A model generated the notes under the pieces. That model worked only from the letters and a program-made list of their open reading frames with translations, ran no database searches and was not told the DNA's origin. Shown piece by piece: positions 52,441 through 60,560 of a DNA stretch of 64,000 nt; the stretch's first letter is position 1, and each line of letters opens with the position of its first letter. Source of the stretch: JAFGHJ01 sp964525555 (lineage in GTDB: Bacteria > Hydrothermota > UBA3072); assembly GCA_964525555.1 (NCBI GenBank), contig CAZGHN010000014.1, forward strand, positions 1-64,000, written 5' to 3'. The translations under genes and the position numbers were made by a program.

Positions 52441-52672
52441 ATCTAAGTTGAATAGTTAAATAGCGAAATAGTTAAATAGTCAGATAGATCCTTTAGATCA
52501 GTTAAATGGTTAAATAGAAAAATAGAGAAATAGTTCCCCCTCCCCAATTTATCAATTTTCCCATTTTTCAATTTTTCTAAAATGTTCTTCGTGTCTTAGT
52601 GTCTTTGTGGCAAATTCACTATTTACATTTTTTTAATCTACCCGGACAAAGCCTCTGATCAGAAAGTCTATC
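52441..52672. repeat. AAATAGTTAAATAG-type degenerate repeat and others
   Basis: TTGAATAGTTAAATAGCG, GAAATAGTTAAATAGTCAG and later GTTAAATGGTTAAATAG then AAAAATAGAGAAATAG (about 52450-52530). This is the reverse-strand form of the words near 43733. A GTGTCTTAGTGTCTTTGTGG word lies at about 52591. No gene. Confidence 0.55.
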
Positions 52673-53590
52673 TTATTGAGTCGGCAAAAGAAATTCAACC
52701 CAATAAAGGTCGATTTCTCTATTTGCAGCCTGGGGCCCATTGTCTCGATGAAAAAACAAATATTCGCCGTCAGGTGATAAGAATGGATTTTGTTCCGATA
52801 AATCTGTGTTTATTTTTTCTCCCATACTTACAGGCTCTTTCCAGGAACCATCTCCATTACGAAAACTTATATAAATATCCGAATTCCCCTCTCTATCTGA
52901 ATAAAATAATAAAAAACTCTCATCCGGGTATATAAACGCACCTCCGTTGGATATTCCATCGATATTTATTGGGGAGGGAAGTTTTTCGCTATTTGAGTAC
53001 TGATCGCCCCCTAATTCTGATTTATATATGGCAACATCACCATCCCGCCTCGAAAAAAAGTATAGTGTTCCATTATCCGTAGTAGTTCCGGCATAATCGC
53101 TTACGGAAGAATTAATTCCTAGTTCTACAGGTTCACTCCAGGTGCTATCATTTCGATCGGACATCCAGATATTTAGAGTCCATGAATGGCTTGGGCGACC
53201 TGAACTAAAAAACAATCTTTCCCCATCAGGTGATAATAAAACACGCCAATCTATATCCGCTCCGGATATAGGAAGGACAGATGGGCTTGTCCAGGCGCTA
53301 TCTACAAATTTTGTGCATAGAATTCTATTTTGTTGCCAATCTGAGCTGGAAACAGTGTAATAAAATTCTTTTCCGTCCGGCGAAAAACTACCGCCAAATT
53401 CAAATCTGTCAGATTGACAAATAAAGCCTGGAGCGAATATTTCTGGTTCACTTCCGGGTAGGCCCTGACCCATGTTATAGTAAATAACAATAGGTTCGGG
53501 ATCGACTACATCTTCCGGCCCGGAAGGGTTATTCTTACATGTAAATAGTACCATGGCTGTAATAATAAATACTAACATTTTTTCTTTCAT
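52673..53590 (-). CDS. PD40/WD40-like beta-propeller lipoprotein
   Basis: 305 residues from ATG 53590 (MKEKMLVFIITAMVLF), chosen because AGGAGG lies upstream; the frame extends to 53632 without signals. A lipoprotein-type leader (FTC, Cys18) is followed by PD40 repeats: GGSFSPDGKEFYYTVSS, RVLLSPDGERLFFSSGRP, AGTTTDNGTLYFFSRRDG, FIYPDESFLLFYSDREG and PFLSPDGEYLFFHRDNG. These are surface or periplasmic propellers. It lies after a 7TM-AraC regulator gene and behind a promoter related to that of the SBBP gene at 60402. Confidence 0.8.
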   Translation of the reverse strand: MKEKMLVFIITAMVLFTCKNNPSGPEDVVDPEPIVIYYNMGQGLPGSEPEIFAPGFICQSDRFEFGGSFSPDGKEFYYTVSSSDWQQNRILCTKFVDSAWTSPSVLPISGADIDWRVLLSPDGERLFFSSGRPSHSWTLNIWMSDRNDSTWSEPVELGINSSVSDYAGTTTDNGTLYFFSRRDGDVAIYKSELGGDQYSNSEKLPSPINIDGISNGGAFIYPDESFLLFYSDREGNSDIYISFRNGDGSWKEPVSMGEKINTDLSEQNPFLSPDGEYLFFHRDNGPQAANREIDLYWVEFLLPTQ

Positions 53591-53685
53591 TTTAAACCTC
53601 CTTTTGATTTTGTCAATCAAAATTAAGGGCAAAGCCCCTCTATGGTTTTATGGCCTGCTGTCGTTATTTTCTTCACATTACTATA

Positions 53686-53713
53686 ATTTTATCAAAAGGA
53701 GAAAAAAAATCGA
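53686..53713 (-). promoter_or_regulatory. Putative AraC-linked promoter 1
   Basis: Minus strand TTTGTCGATT box with TCGATT (53713-53708), 16-base spacer containing CTCCTTTTGA, and TAAAAT (53691-53686). It shares TTTGTCGA and CTCCTTTTTGATA-type words with 60476-60504; both sit just behind an AraC-family gene. The weak -35 fits an activator-dependent promoter. Confidence 0.5.
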
Positions 53714-53755
53714 CAAACTACACGGATTTTTACTTTTTTATTAGTTGTGCTTTAT

Positions 53756-54859
53756 TTAAGTAATAGTCTTCCTGAATTCTTTAGGGGTTATTCCCGTAAA
53801 TTTCTTAAACGCAGCGTTAAACGTAGCTTTTGTATTAAAGCCACTTTCAAAAGCAATCATGAGAATGGTCTTTTCTCCGTTGTTCTTATCCTTTAAATAT
53901 TCAAGACACTCCTTAACACGATATTGATTAACAAAATCATAAAAATTCTGATGGAACATTTCATTGATAACCTGGGAGATACACTCTCTTGAAACCGATA
54001 ATTTATTTGCGAGTATGTCTAAACTTAAACACGGATCCAGATAAATTTTCTCATCGTTCATGTATTTCAACAACTGATTCTTAATTTTTATTCTTCTCGA
54101 TTCCGGTATATTTGTGGTTCCATATTTTTTCCCAAAGGAAAAGACAGCAGGAGTCTTTAGAGATACGTACACTATCGAAGTAACAAATAAAAATAAAGTC
54201 ATAAAATAAGCAGTTATAGTGTAAGCACACCACGTTGTACCTATTGGGATGAATCCGAATATAAAGATCTGTAATTTTGCAATCCACATAACAAATGAAC
54301 CGATAATTAAAAAACGAATCCAATTATACCTAAAATCTCTTTTATCGGAGAATAACGTTTTAATAGAGAATCCGTGTGAATAGAACAATTTCAGAATTAA
54401 AATGTAATAGATAAGATTTTGAACAAGGAAAAATCCATTGCTAAAATGGTCTACAAGACTTTGCCAGATAGGAAAAACTCCGAAAAAAATAAAATTTATC
54501 ATTATATAAGAAATTACCAAAAAAAACGGTAAAAAATGAATTGAATCCTTATTATTTAATTGGAAATCCTCATACAACAATGATCTTACATAAAAGTAAA
54601 AAAGCGGTCCGATTAAAAGGGATAACTGACTTACAACGAAAATTGAATTTTTGTAATTCTCGACGTAAGGTCCGATACCGTAACTTACAAGAAAAGAAGT
54701 ACTCATTAGACCTACAAAACTCAAAAACCATAAACTTAAGATTCTATTCCTCTCTTTATTTCCTTCTCTACCGGTAAAAAGGAAAATAGCCATTAAAAGA
54801 GCTTGAGAAATCGCGATGATACAGGCAATATGTATTAAATTTAATTTAATTAATAACAT
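53756..54859 (-). CDS. AraC-family regulator with multi-helix membrane sensor domain (copy 1)
   Basis: A 367-residue protein. The first about 240 residues contain seven hydrophobic helices, the C-terminal about 100 the AraC double HTH. HTH1 is LSLDILANKLSVSRECISQV and HTH2 region MIAFESGFNTKATFNAAFKK, ending FTGITPKEFRKT. Membrane-bound AraC regulators of this design are common in Bacteroidota. It would sense a signal in the envelope and activate nearby genes. The next gene on the strand is the PD40 lipoprotein. It is about half identical to copy 2 at 60561-61679. Upstream TTGACA-N17-TATTAT is present. Confidence 0.88.
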   Translation of the reverse strand: MLLIKLNLIHIACIIAISQALLMAIFLFTGREGNKERNRILSLWFLSFVGLMSTSFLVSYGIGPYVENYKNSIFVVSQLSLLIGPLFYFYVRSLLYEDFQLNNKDSIHFLPFFLVISYIMINFIFFGVFPIWQSLVDHFSNGFFLVQNLIYYILILKLFYSHGFSIKTLFSDKRDFRYNWIRFLIIGSFVMWIAKLQIFIFGFIPIGTTWCAYTITAYFMTLFLFVTSIVYVSLKTPAVFSFGKKYGTTNIPESRRIKIKNQLLKYMNDEKIYLDPCLSLDILANKLSVSRECISQVINEMFHQNFYDFVNQYRVKECLEYLKDKNNGEKTILMIAFESGFNTKATFNAAFKKFTGITPKEFRKTIT

Positions 54860-55140
54860 TATTCATATAAACAAAATTATATTTTTTTCAAAATTGAACC
54901 AATCATCTTTTTCGTTCTTGAGAATAATAATAAAAAAAATCAAATTTGTCAACAAATTAGTTCTTTCCATGTATATTAACATACATTAACAGAGTTAGAC
55001 GCGGGTAATGGGCGAATGGGTAGGTAATGGGGACGGTGCTTGACATTGTGACATCAAATAAAAAATCCTCTTAATCCTTTTTGTTTGATTCTTCGAATCG
55101 GCATATCTGTAAATAAGTGAATCAGTGAATTAGTTTTTTT
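54860..55140. other. Intergenic region with the AraC promoter and repeat words
   Basis: Minus-strand promoter TTGACA-N17-TATTAT at about 54916-54944 for the AraC gene. Further right are GATTCTTCGAATCGGC and AAATAAGTGAATCAGTG words (55087-55128) that match sequence after repeat copy 1. No gene. Confidence 0.5.
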
Positions 55141-55150
55141 ACTAATAACG

Positions 55151-55204
55151 ATTTCCGTTGTTGCGGAAATTCATCTTGACATTTATTCCTTTTTTCGATA
55201 TAGT
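55151..55204 (+). promoter_or_regulatory. Hairpin plus promoter of the HMA-protein operon
   Basis: ATTTCCG-TTGTTG-CGGAAAT hairpin (55151-55170), TTGACA (55176-55181), 17-base spacer, TATAGT (55199-55204). Nearly the same arrangement and sequence as at 47766-47818. Confidence 0.65.
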
Positions 55205-55240
55205 TTAAATATAAAGGGGATTACTATTATATTTGACTTA

Positions 55241-55387
55241 TTGAAAATAAAAAGATTAGACACGCATATTAGTGAAAATCAATATTGGCGTAGGCAACAA
55301 TTAAAGATGGTTTTGCCGAATTCATTAGGATGTATAAACTATGCTATGAGCCTTTATTGCGAAAGAAAAGAAGGGACAGATCAATGA
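55241..55387 (+). CDS. Small protein coupled to the HMA gene (non-ATG start)
   Basis: A frame of about 48 residues, MKIKRLDTHISENQYWRRQQ then LKMVLPNSLGCINYAMSLYC. It ends in TGA that overlaps the ATG of the HMA gene (ATGA). AAAGGGG lies about 20 bases before this TTG; an ATT nearer to it could also serve as start. The overlap with the next gene and protein-like composition argue for a real gene, but no family is recognised. Confidence 0.4.
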   Translation: MKIKRLDTHISENQYWRRQQLKMVLPNSLGCINYAMSLYCERKEGTDQ

Positions 55388-55650
55388 TTATCCGAACAGC
55401 CTTTGATCTCGATTGCCATCCTGTAATTCCGGAATGTGGATTTAACTGTCAAAAATGCATACAGGAAATCGAAACCACGCTTACCATCAAGGATGGTGTT
55501 AGCAAAGTTTACGTGGAAGAAGGGGCAGAAGGGAAAGTCATAGTAGAACATGATCCAGCTATCGCGACCGTGGATCAACTAATTGAGGCTTTGAAAATAC
55601 TACCTTCGTTTTTTGAAGGCTTCTTTATACCAACTGTGATTACATTATAA
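55384..55650 (+). CDS. Heavy-metal-associated (HMA)-like domain protein
   Basis: 88 residues from ATG 55384, which overlaps the stop of the preceding small frame; a frame from 55330 is longer but lacks signals. Metal site CxxC in GFNCQKCIQEIETTL, followed by VSKVYVEE and GKVIVEHDPAIATVDQLIEAL, the beta-alpha-beta-beta-alpha-beta pattern of copper-chaperone-like domains. C-terminal GFFIPTVITL is an extra. It probably binds a soft metal ion in the cytoplasm. No metal ATPase nearby. Repeat copy 5 follows. Confidence 0.75.
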   Translation: MIIRTAFDLDCHPVIPECGFNCQKCIQEIETTLTIKDGVSKVYVEEGAEGKVIVEHDPAIATVDQLIEALKILPSFFEGFFIPTVITL

Positions 55651-55656
55651 TGTGTG

Positions 55657-55737
55657 TCTGGGGTCAAACCTTGAAATGGGAAAAAGCTAACAACTGACAG
55701 ATGATCGAGGACGGACGACCGAACTCAAAAACAGTAT
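55657..55737 (+). repeat. Dispersed 85-bp repeat, copy 5
   Basis: CTGGGGTCAAACCTTGAAAT, AAAGCTAACAACTGACAG, ATGATCGAGGACGGACG and AAAACAGTATCTA, running into the small coiled-coil gene copy B, whose stop codon is at its right end. Confidence 0.8.
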
Positions 55738-55875
55738 CTATTTTAGATTCTTTTTGAGATCTTTTAGATCTTTCTCGATTTTATCCAATTTTTTTAGAAC
55801 AGGCTTTAGTTCTTCTTTGATAATTTGTTTAATGCTTATGTGAGCAGAAGTTTTGCCTATCACTTTTTTTGACAT
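55738..55875 (-). CDS. Small coiled-coil protein (copy B)
   Basis: A 45-residue protein, MSKKVIGKTSAHISIKQIIK followed by the heptad helix EELKPVLKKLDKIEKDLKDL. Nearly identical to copy A at 49058-49216. Where copy A has its ATG, this copy has ATA, so the start moves to an internal ATG; an AGGAGG lies well upstream at about 55925-55930. The C-terminal end abuts the dispersed repeat exactly as in copy A. Function unknown. Confidence 0.6.
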   Translation of the reverse strand: MSKKVIGKTSAHISIKQIIKEELKPVLKKLDKIEKDLKDLKKNLK

Positions 55876-56083
55876 ATTTTCTTTTTTCTTTTTTATTTTA
55901 TCTTCTTTAAAAAAATAAATTAAACCTCCTCATTTGTCAATATTAATGTATTAATGGTATTTCTGGAGTCAAATCTAGATACTTGACAAACTTAAATGAA
56001 ATAGCCGGGTCATATAAAATTTTTACTTGAGTATAAATTTAAGGGAACTTAAACGCCCTTTTCTAATCTAAATAAGGAGAAAA

Positions 56084-57142
56084 ATGAAAGCAATAAAAGT
56101 TCTGACAGTAATATTTCTTTTTTCTGTAGGGTGTTCCCTATCGGAAGAGAAAAAAGAAACAGAAGAAATTCTTGAGAATAACAATGGTTATTTAGGTACG
56201 TATCTTCCTGCCGATTTTAAAGCGTTTAGTGATGATTCACCATGGAGGGTTCCAATCGAAACAAATCCCGAGGTGGACTCAAATTCAGACGAAATGATTG
56301 CCTTCTTAAAAATAGCCCTGGAAGATAGTATTGGAAGGCCTCCAAATATAACCGTAGGATACAGCAAATGGACAGCACCCATACACGTCGTCAACTCGGA
56401 TGAATGCCAAAAAGTAGATGTACCCATCGAACGCGACTTCGACGATGGTTCTGATATCGATGGAGATGGAATTGCTGATGATTTACCTATTCCTGACTGT
56501 GTTTGGCCGGATCCCGAGAATGACGCTCATATGGTTATTGTAGATACAACAAAAAGAATCGCCTGGGAATTCTGGCATTTCAGAAAAATAAGTAATGGAG
56601 AATTTGAAGCCGGAACAATGGGAAAATGGGACTTGAACGGTCCCGGTTATAATATCCCGGGTTCCAGTGAAAGATGGTGGAGAAATGGAACAACAGGCGC
56701 AAAAACCGCTTACATCGGAGGCCTCTTAAGATACGAAGAGTTCGCTTCAGGAGAGGTAAAACACGCCCTAAATATTATAACTCCAATCAATAGAAAAAAG
56801 ATCTCGGAGGATGCACCCTGGAGAGTAGAATTTTGTTCTCCCGTTGCAGCCAGTTCGGACGGCTGGGGAATTGGAAGTAGGTATATACCGGAAGGAGCGA
56901 GAATCCAGTTGAATCCGGAGTTAGACCTGGATTCACTGGGATTAAACGAGGATGCGAAAGTAATAGCAAAAGCCCTCCAAACATACGGAGCATACGTTAT
57001 GGATAATGGAGCGGGTTTCGAAATTAAAGCGCAAAATCTCGGTGCGGATGGCGGGGCATGGATAAATCACACAGGCCTTAATCTTTATTTGATTCCCCTT
57101 GAAGAATTTAGAGTTTTAAAAGGCAATATAATCACTTTTTGA
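56084..57142 (+). CDS. Secreted lipoprotein of an unnamed conserved family
   Basis: A 352-residue protein with a lipoprotein signal (MKAIKVLTVIFLFSVGC, Cys17). There is a Ca-binding-like Asp loop (DDGSDIDGDGIADDLP) and a conserved-looking core, WRNGTTGAKTAYIGGLLRYE then EFASGEVKHALNI, and later PEGARIQLNPELDLDSL then ALQTYGAYVMDNG. I have seen this GG-x-(L/I)-R-x-E-E...G-x-HAL arrangement in secreted proteins of other bacteria and fungi but know no function. SPWRVPIE and APWRVEF suggest an internal repeat. Ribosome-binding site AAGGAG. Confidence 0.65.
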   Translation: MKAIKVLTVIFLFSVGCSLSEEKKETEEILENNNGYLGTYLPADFKAFSDDSPWRVPIETNPEVDSNSDEMIAFLKIALEDSIGRPPNITVGYSKWTAPIHVVNSDECQKVDVPIERDFDDGSDIDGDGIADDLPIPDCVWPDPENDAHMVIVDTTKRIAWEFWHFRKISNGEFEAGTMGKWDLNGPGYNIPGSSERWWRNGTTGAKTAYIGGLLRYEEFASGEVKHALNIITPINRKKISEDAPWRVEFCSPVAASSDGWGIGSRYIPEGARIQLNPELDLDSLGLNEDAKVIAKALQTYGAYVMDNGAGFEIKAQNLGADGGAWINHTGLNLYLIPLEEFRVLKGNIITF

Positions 57143-57255
57143 TTGCTGGCGTTACGAAACAGCGAGCTCAGGATTTATTTGAAAAGCGTCAAGAGTAACA
57201 TAGCCATCAGTCACTAGTCATAAAACAACAAACAAAAAATCCTCTTTTAACTATG

Positions 57256-57348
57256 TATCTGGGGTCAGACCTTCTTTGAAAAGTGAAAGATTAACAACTG
57301 ACAGATGACCGAGGACGGACGACCGAAGACAAAAAACTACAGTATCTA
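57256..57348 (+). repeat. Dispersed 85-bp repeat, copy 6
   Basis: TCTGGGGTCAGACCTTC, GATTAACAACTGACAGATG, ACCGAGGACGGACGACCG and CTACAGTATCTA. It follows the unnamed lipoprotein gene; the rest of 57143-57469 has TCACTAGTCATAAAAC-type words and no gene. Confidence 0.75.
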
Positions 57349-57469
57349 CATGTTCTACATGTGCAAAAAGAAAGCTGACAGTTGACGGCAAATAACCGAT
57401 GACAGCGGGCAACTCTCACTTTTCAAGAAAGGAAGGGCTAACTGTGTTAGGTCGTTGATCTCTTGCTAG

Positions 57470-58834
57470 TCATTTTTGTAGTACTAATTTGATTGTATCT
57501 GAAAGATTTCCAGCTTGTAATCTGCAAAAGTATATTCCGCTTGCTGTTTCTTTGGGCTTCCATTCTACTTCATGTTCCCCTGCTTTTTGAAATTTATCTA
57601 CCAGTGTTGCTAACTCTTGACCGGCAACATTGTATATCTTTAGCGTAACATGATTGGAATTCGGTAAATTATATTTTATGGTTATTGCTGAATCATAAGG
57701 ATTAGGAAAATTTTGGAATAACACATGTTTTCCGGGATTAACCTTCTCATTGAGCCCGGCGACTCCTTTGAATAGTCCCGCGTTGAGATCATATCCGAGC
57801 GAGTCCGGGAGAATATGTAGATAATCGATTGGCAATGGGTCGTCTACATTATCCGGTTTTTGTCTTAAAGAAATGTTACCTGTTTTTATAACGTCATTCT
57901 CGATTACTGTAAACGCTTCCGGGACAACACCTGCGAGATAAGATACTCCCTGGTAATATTGATTGTTTACAATTACGCAAGTATCTAAAGAATACATTGT
58001 TGAGTTGTCTCCGTTTTTGATCCAGGCATATTTGCAATCTGACACTATATTATTCTTAAATTTAAAATCTGCATCTGTTTCTGAGGTCCAAATTCCACTT
58101 TGAGATGCGCCAAAAATGATAGAGTTGGTAAGGCTATTCCCGGTCTTACTGCTCCCTGCTGCGATCTCCCAAAATACCACGCTGTTCCTTGCATTGTAAA
58201 AGACGCAATGATCGACTCTAACTGAATCACCATGTGCAATTACCCCTACCTGAATATGGGAGGCATCAACATCGCCAACAAACATACATTGCTCAACCAA
58301 TAGGTCTGTTCTTGCTTTATTAAACCTGGCGATCGGGAAATATCTTGCGTTTGGATAAAAATAACCGAGAAATTTAAGTCCTCTAATTGAAATATGACTT
58401 TCATCGATTAAAAAACCTACAACATAGTGATAATATTCACCTGGTACTTCCCCTTTTCTCGAATTACTTATAATTACCGGCATTCCCTCAGGTGTCCATG
58501 ATGGATCGTCAGGTAGAGTATTGGCTTCGAATACAATTCGCCTGCCGGTCATATCTTTATCAGTGGAAATTGATAAAACACTATCCAATATATAGACTCC
58601 GGAATTTATTTTGACTGTATAGATACTATTAGCATCGCTTTTTATAATTTCAAGAGCCTTATGGATCGAATGAAACGGAGCTGCTTCTGTCCCCGGATTA
58701 CTATCATCTCCATTTTCGCTGTCAACATAAACTGCCTGTGGATATACGGTAAAAACACAAATGCAAACTAAAAAACTTAAAAACAATCTTTTCTTCATGA
58801 ATCCTGTCAGGATCGATGAAACTAACTTTTTCAT
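57470..58834 (-). CDS. Secreted right-handed beta-helix protein with Por-type C-terminal domain (copy 1)
   Basis: 454 residues from ATG 58834 (AAGGAGGT upstream); the frame continues to 58891 without signals. Signal peptide, then the start of a pectate-lyase-like beta helix (AVYVDSENGDDSNPGTEAAP, FHSIHKALEII), then coils typical of parallel beta helices (RTDLLVEQCMFVGDVDASHI, SVRVDHCVFYNARNSVVFW). The C-terminal domain (NFPNPYDSAITIKYNLPNSN to GIYFCRLQAGN) is the sorting type. Probably a surface polysaccharide-binding or -degrading protein. Close paralogue of 61953-63308. Confidence 0.85.
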   Translation of the reverse strand: MKKLVSSILTGFMKKRLFLSFLVCICVFTVYPQAVYVDSENGDDSNPGTEAAPFHSIHKALEIIKSDANSIYTVKINSGVYILDSVLSISTDKDMTGRRIVFEANTLPDDPSWTPEGMPVIISNSRKGEVPGEYYHYVVGFLIDESHISIRGLKFLGYFYPNARYFPIARFNKARTDLLVEQCMFVGDVDASHIQVGVIAHGDSVRVDHCVFYNARNSVVFWEIAAGSSKTGNSLTNSIIFGASQSGIWTSETDADFKFKNNIVSDCKYAWIKNGDNSTMYSLDTCVIVNNQYYQGVSYLAGVVPEAFTVIENDVIKTGNISLRQKPDNVDDPLPIDYLHILPDSLGYDLNAGLFKGVAGLNEKVNPGKHVLFQNFPNPYDSAITIKYNLPNSNHVTLKIYNVAGQELATLVDKFQKAGEHEVEWKPKETASGIYFCRLQAGNLSDTIKLVLQK

Positions 58835-58878
58835 TTCGTACCTCCTTAAAGGTTTAAAGTTTAATTTTACTACAGGTA

Positions 58879-60402
58879 TTATTTCAAACAAAGCATCTGC
58901 TTATTTAAGATATGCCCGTTAGCTTCAAGTTGATACACATAAAGACCTGCACCAGTTTGCCGATTAACGTCATCTGAAGCATCCCAGCTTATTTTATAAT
59001 TTCCCGCTGTTTGCCAGTTGTTGACAAGCGTTTTAATTTTCTGACCTAAAGAATTATAAATACTTAACGTAACGTGCGTTCCTTTTTTTAGGTCATATTC
59101 TATTTGGGTTGAGGAAACAAATGGATTTGGATGGTTTTGATAAAGTAAAAAATTATCCGGTATTGAACTGTCATTATTTATAAATGCCTGATTACCGCTA
59201 ACTTTTATTAAAAACGCATCCTGCCCGCCAATCGGCTCAGAAAAAAGACTATCAGTGGTGTAGCCAATTTGGTAGCAGTCGCCATCTTTATTGATTGATA
59301 CTACTTTTCCGTTAGTCATTTTCGATTCATCGTTAAACAATAAATTTTCCCAAACCAGAGTTCCCTCTTTAGTATATCTTCTCATAAAGGCTTTACTATT
59401 TGCCCAATCCAGACATCCCCCGGCTAGAATATCTCCGGTGCTATCCGGAAATATTTTTACTTCCCATGTTCCGCTCCAGCTGCTCCCTCCTCCGAATTGA
59501 CGATCCCATGATATGATACCATTACTATCCATAGCCATAATATTAGCGTAATTACCCCTACTTCCTCCCACGTACATTATTCCTTCTTCGTCAACAGCGA
59601 TTCCTAAAGGTTCATCTTCGGCACCTGTTCCATTTTGAAATATTTCTATGAAATCTCCATCCATATTTAGATAAAAGACATAATTATCATAATTACCCGC
59701 GTTTGTTCCACCCCAATTTCCCCTTGTAGATCCTGTAACCAAAATATGACCATTATTGTCCAATGTTAGCGACACACAATATTCATCCTGGTCAGTACCA
59801 TATTGTTTTATCCACTGCTCTTCACCTTGCTCGTTAAGTTTTATTACAAATGCATCGCTACCACCAAAATGGGCAGAACCTAATTGACCATATGTATAAC
59901 CACACGCATAAATGTTATTCATACTATCAAGAGCAATTTTTCTAATGTAGTCATCACTGGTAGACCCAAATTGATAAAGCCATAGCGTGTCTCCGATGGG
60001 ATTCAATTTGGCAATAAAACAATCAAGTCCACCGGCATTGCTGTGACCGCCTAAACTACCGCCAGTTTTGCCTACAATGTAGCAATTGTAGTCTTTATCA
60101 ACTGTTACACTGTAAATCCATTCATCTTGATTCGTACCAATTTGGTATGTCCATACCAACTGACCTGCCGGGGAATATTTAGCTAAAAATCCATCCTGTC
60201 CACCGGCGTTGGCTTGTCCAATGTTACCATAAGTATAACCCGAAACATAAGCGTTTGCCGAATCATCCAGTGCTAAACCTTGGGGCTTATCATTTGTCGC
60301 AGTGCCAAACTGTACCCCGAATATTAATTCCTGATTTCTTGTTGCTCCTTTAAGGCTTAACGACCAGATTAACAATAGTGACACAATAGTGATTCCTTTC
60401 AT
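58879..60402 (-). CDS. Secreted SBBP-repeat beta-propeller protein with Por-type C-terminal domain
   Basis: A 507-residue protein. Signal peptide (MKGITIVSLLLIWSLSLKG), then repeats of about 55 residues of the SBBP type: GQDGFLAKYSPAGQLVWTYQ, GLDCFIAKLNPIGDTLWLYQ, GSDAFVIKLNEQGEEQWIKQ, with SGYTYG-like turns. C-terminal sorting-type domain from about 430 (NHPNPFVSSTQIEYDLKKGT to GLYVYQLEANG). It is followed after 44 bases by the beta-helix gene and preceded by a 7TM-AraC gene with a related promoter, so AraC control is likely. Confidence 0.85.
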   Translation of the reverse strand: MKGITIVSLLLIWSLSLKGATRNQELIFGVQFGTATNDKPQGLALDDSANAYVSGYTYGNIGQANAGGQDGFLAKYSPAGQLVWTYQIGTNQDEWIYSVTVDKDYNCYIVGKTGGSLGGHSNAGGLDCFIAKLNPIGDTLWLYQFGSTSDDYIRKIALDSMNNIYACGYTYGQLGSAHFGGSDAFVIKLNEQGEEQWIKQYGTDQDEYCVSLTLDNNGHILVTGSTRGNWGGTNAGNYDNYVFYLNMDGDFIEIFQNGTGAEDEPLGIAVDEEGIMYVGGSRGNYANIMAMDSNGIISWDRQFGGGSSWSGTWEVKIFPDSTGDILAGGCLDWANSKAFMRRYTKEGTLVWENLLFNDESKMTNGKVVSINKDGDCYQIGYTTDSLFSEPIGGQDAFLIKVSGNQAFINNDSSIPDNFLLYQNHPNPFVSSTQIEYDLKKGTHVTLSIYNSLGQKIKTLVNNWQTAGNYKISWDASDDVNRQTGAGLYVYQLEANGHILNKQMLCLK

Positions 60403-60475
60403 ATTTTCCTCCTTTTTAATTTATTCTTAGCTTTTTTTGTCATTTTTTTTAACCAGTATTTTCTGCTTTATGTCT

Positions 60476-60504
60476 ATTATATCAAAAAGGAGAAAAATAG
60501 TCGA
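60476..60504 (-). promoter_or_regulatory. Putative AraC-linked promoter 2
   Basis: Minus strand: TCGACT (60504-60499) within TTTGTCGACTATTTTTCTCC, 17-base spacer, TATAAT (60481-60476). Related to 53686-53713. A leader with GCTAAGAATAAATTAAAAAG before AGGAGG is shared with the beta-helix gene at 63308. Confidence 0.5.
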
Positions 60505-60560
60505 CAAAGCGGATGCGCTTTAACTTTTTATTGATTATTAATTGATATTAAAATCGTTAT

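Noticed and set aside
47601..57348. Integron attC sites
   Set aside because: The dispersed repeats lack clear paired GTTRRRY/RYYYAAC core sites and no integron integrase is in the window; I keep only the weaker statement of a cassette-like arrangement.
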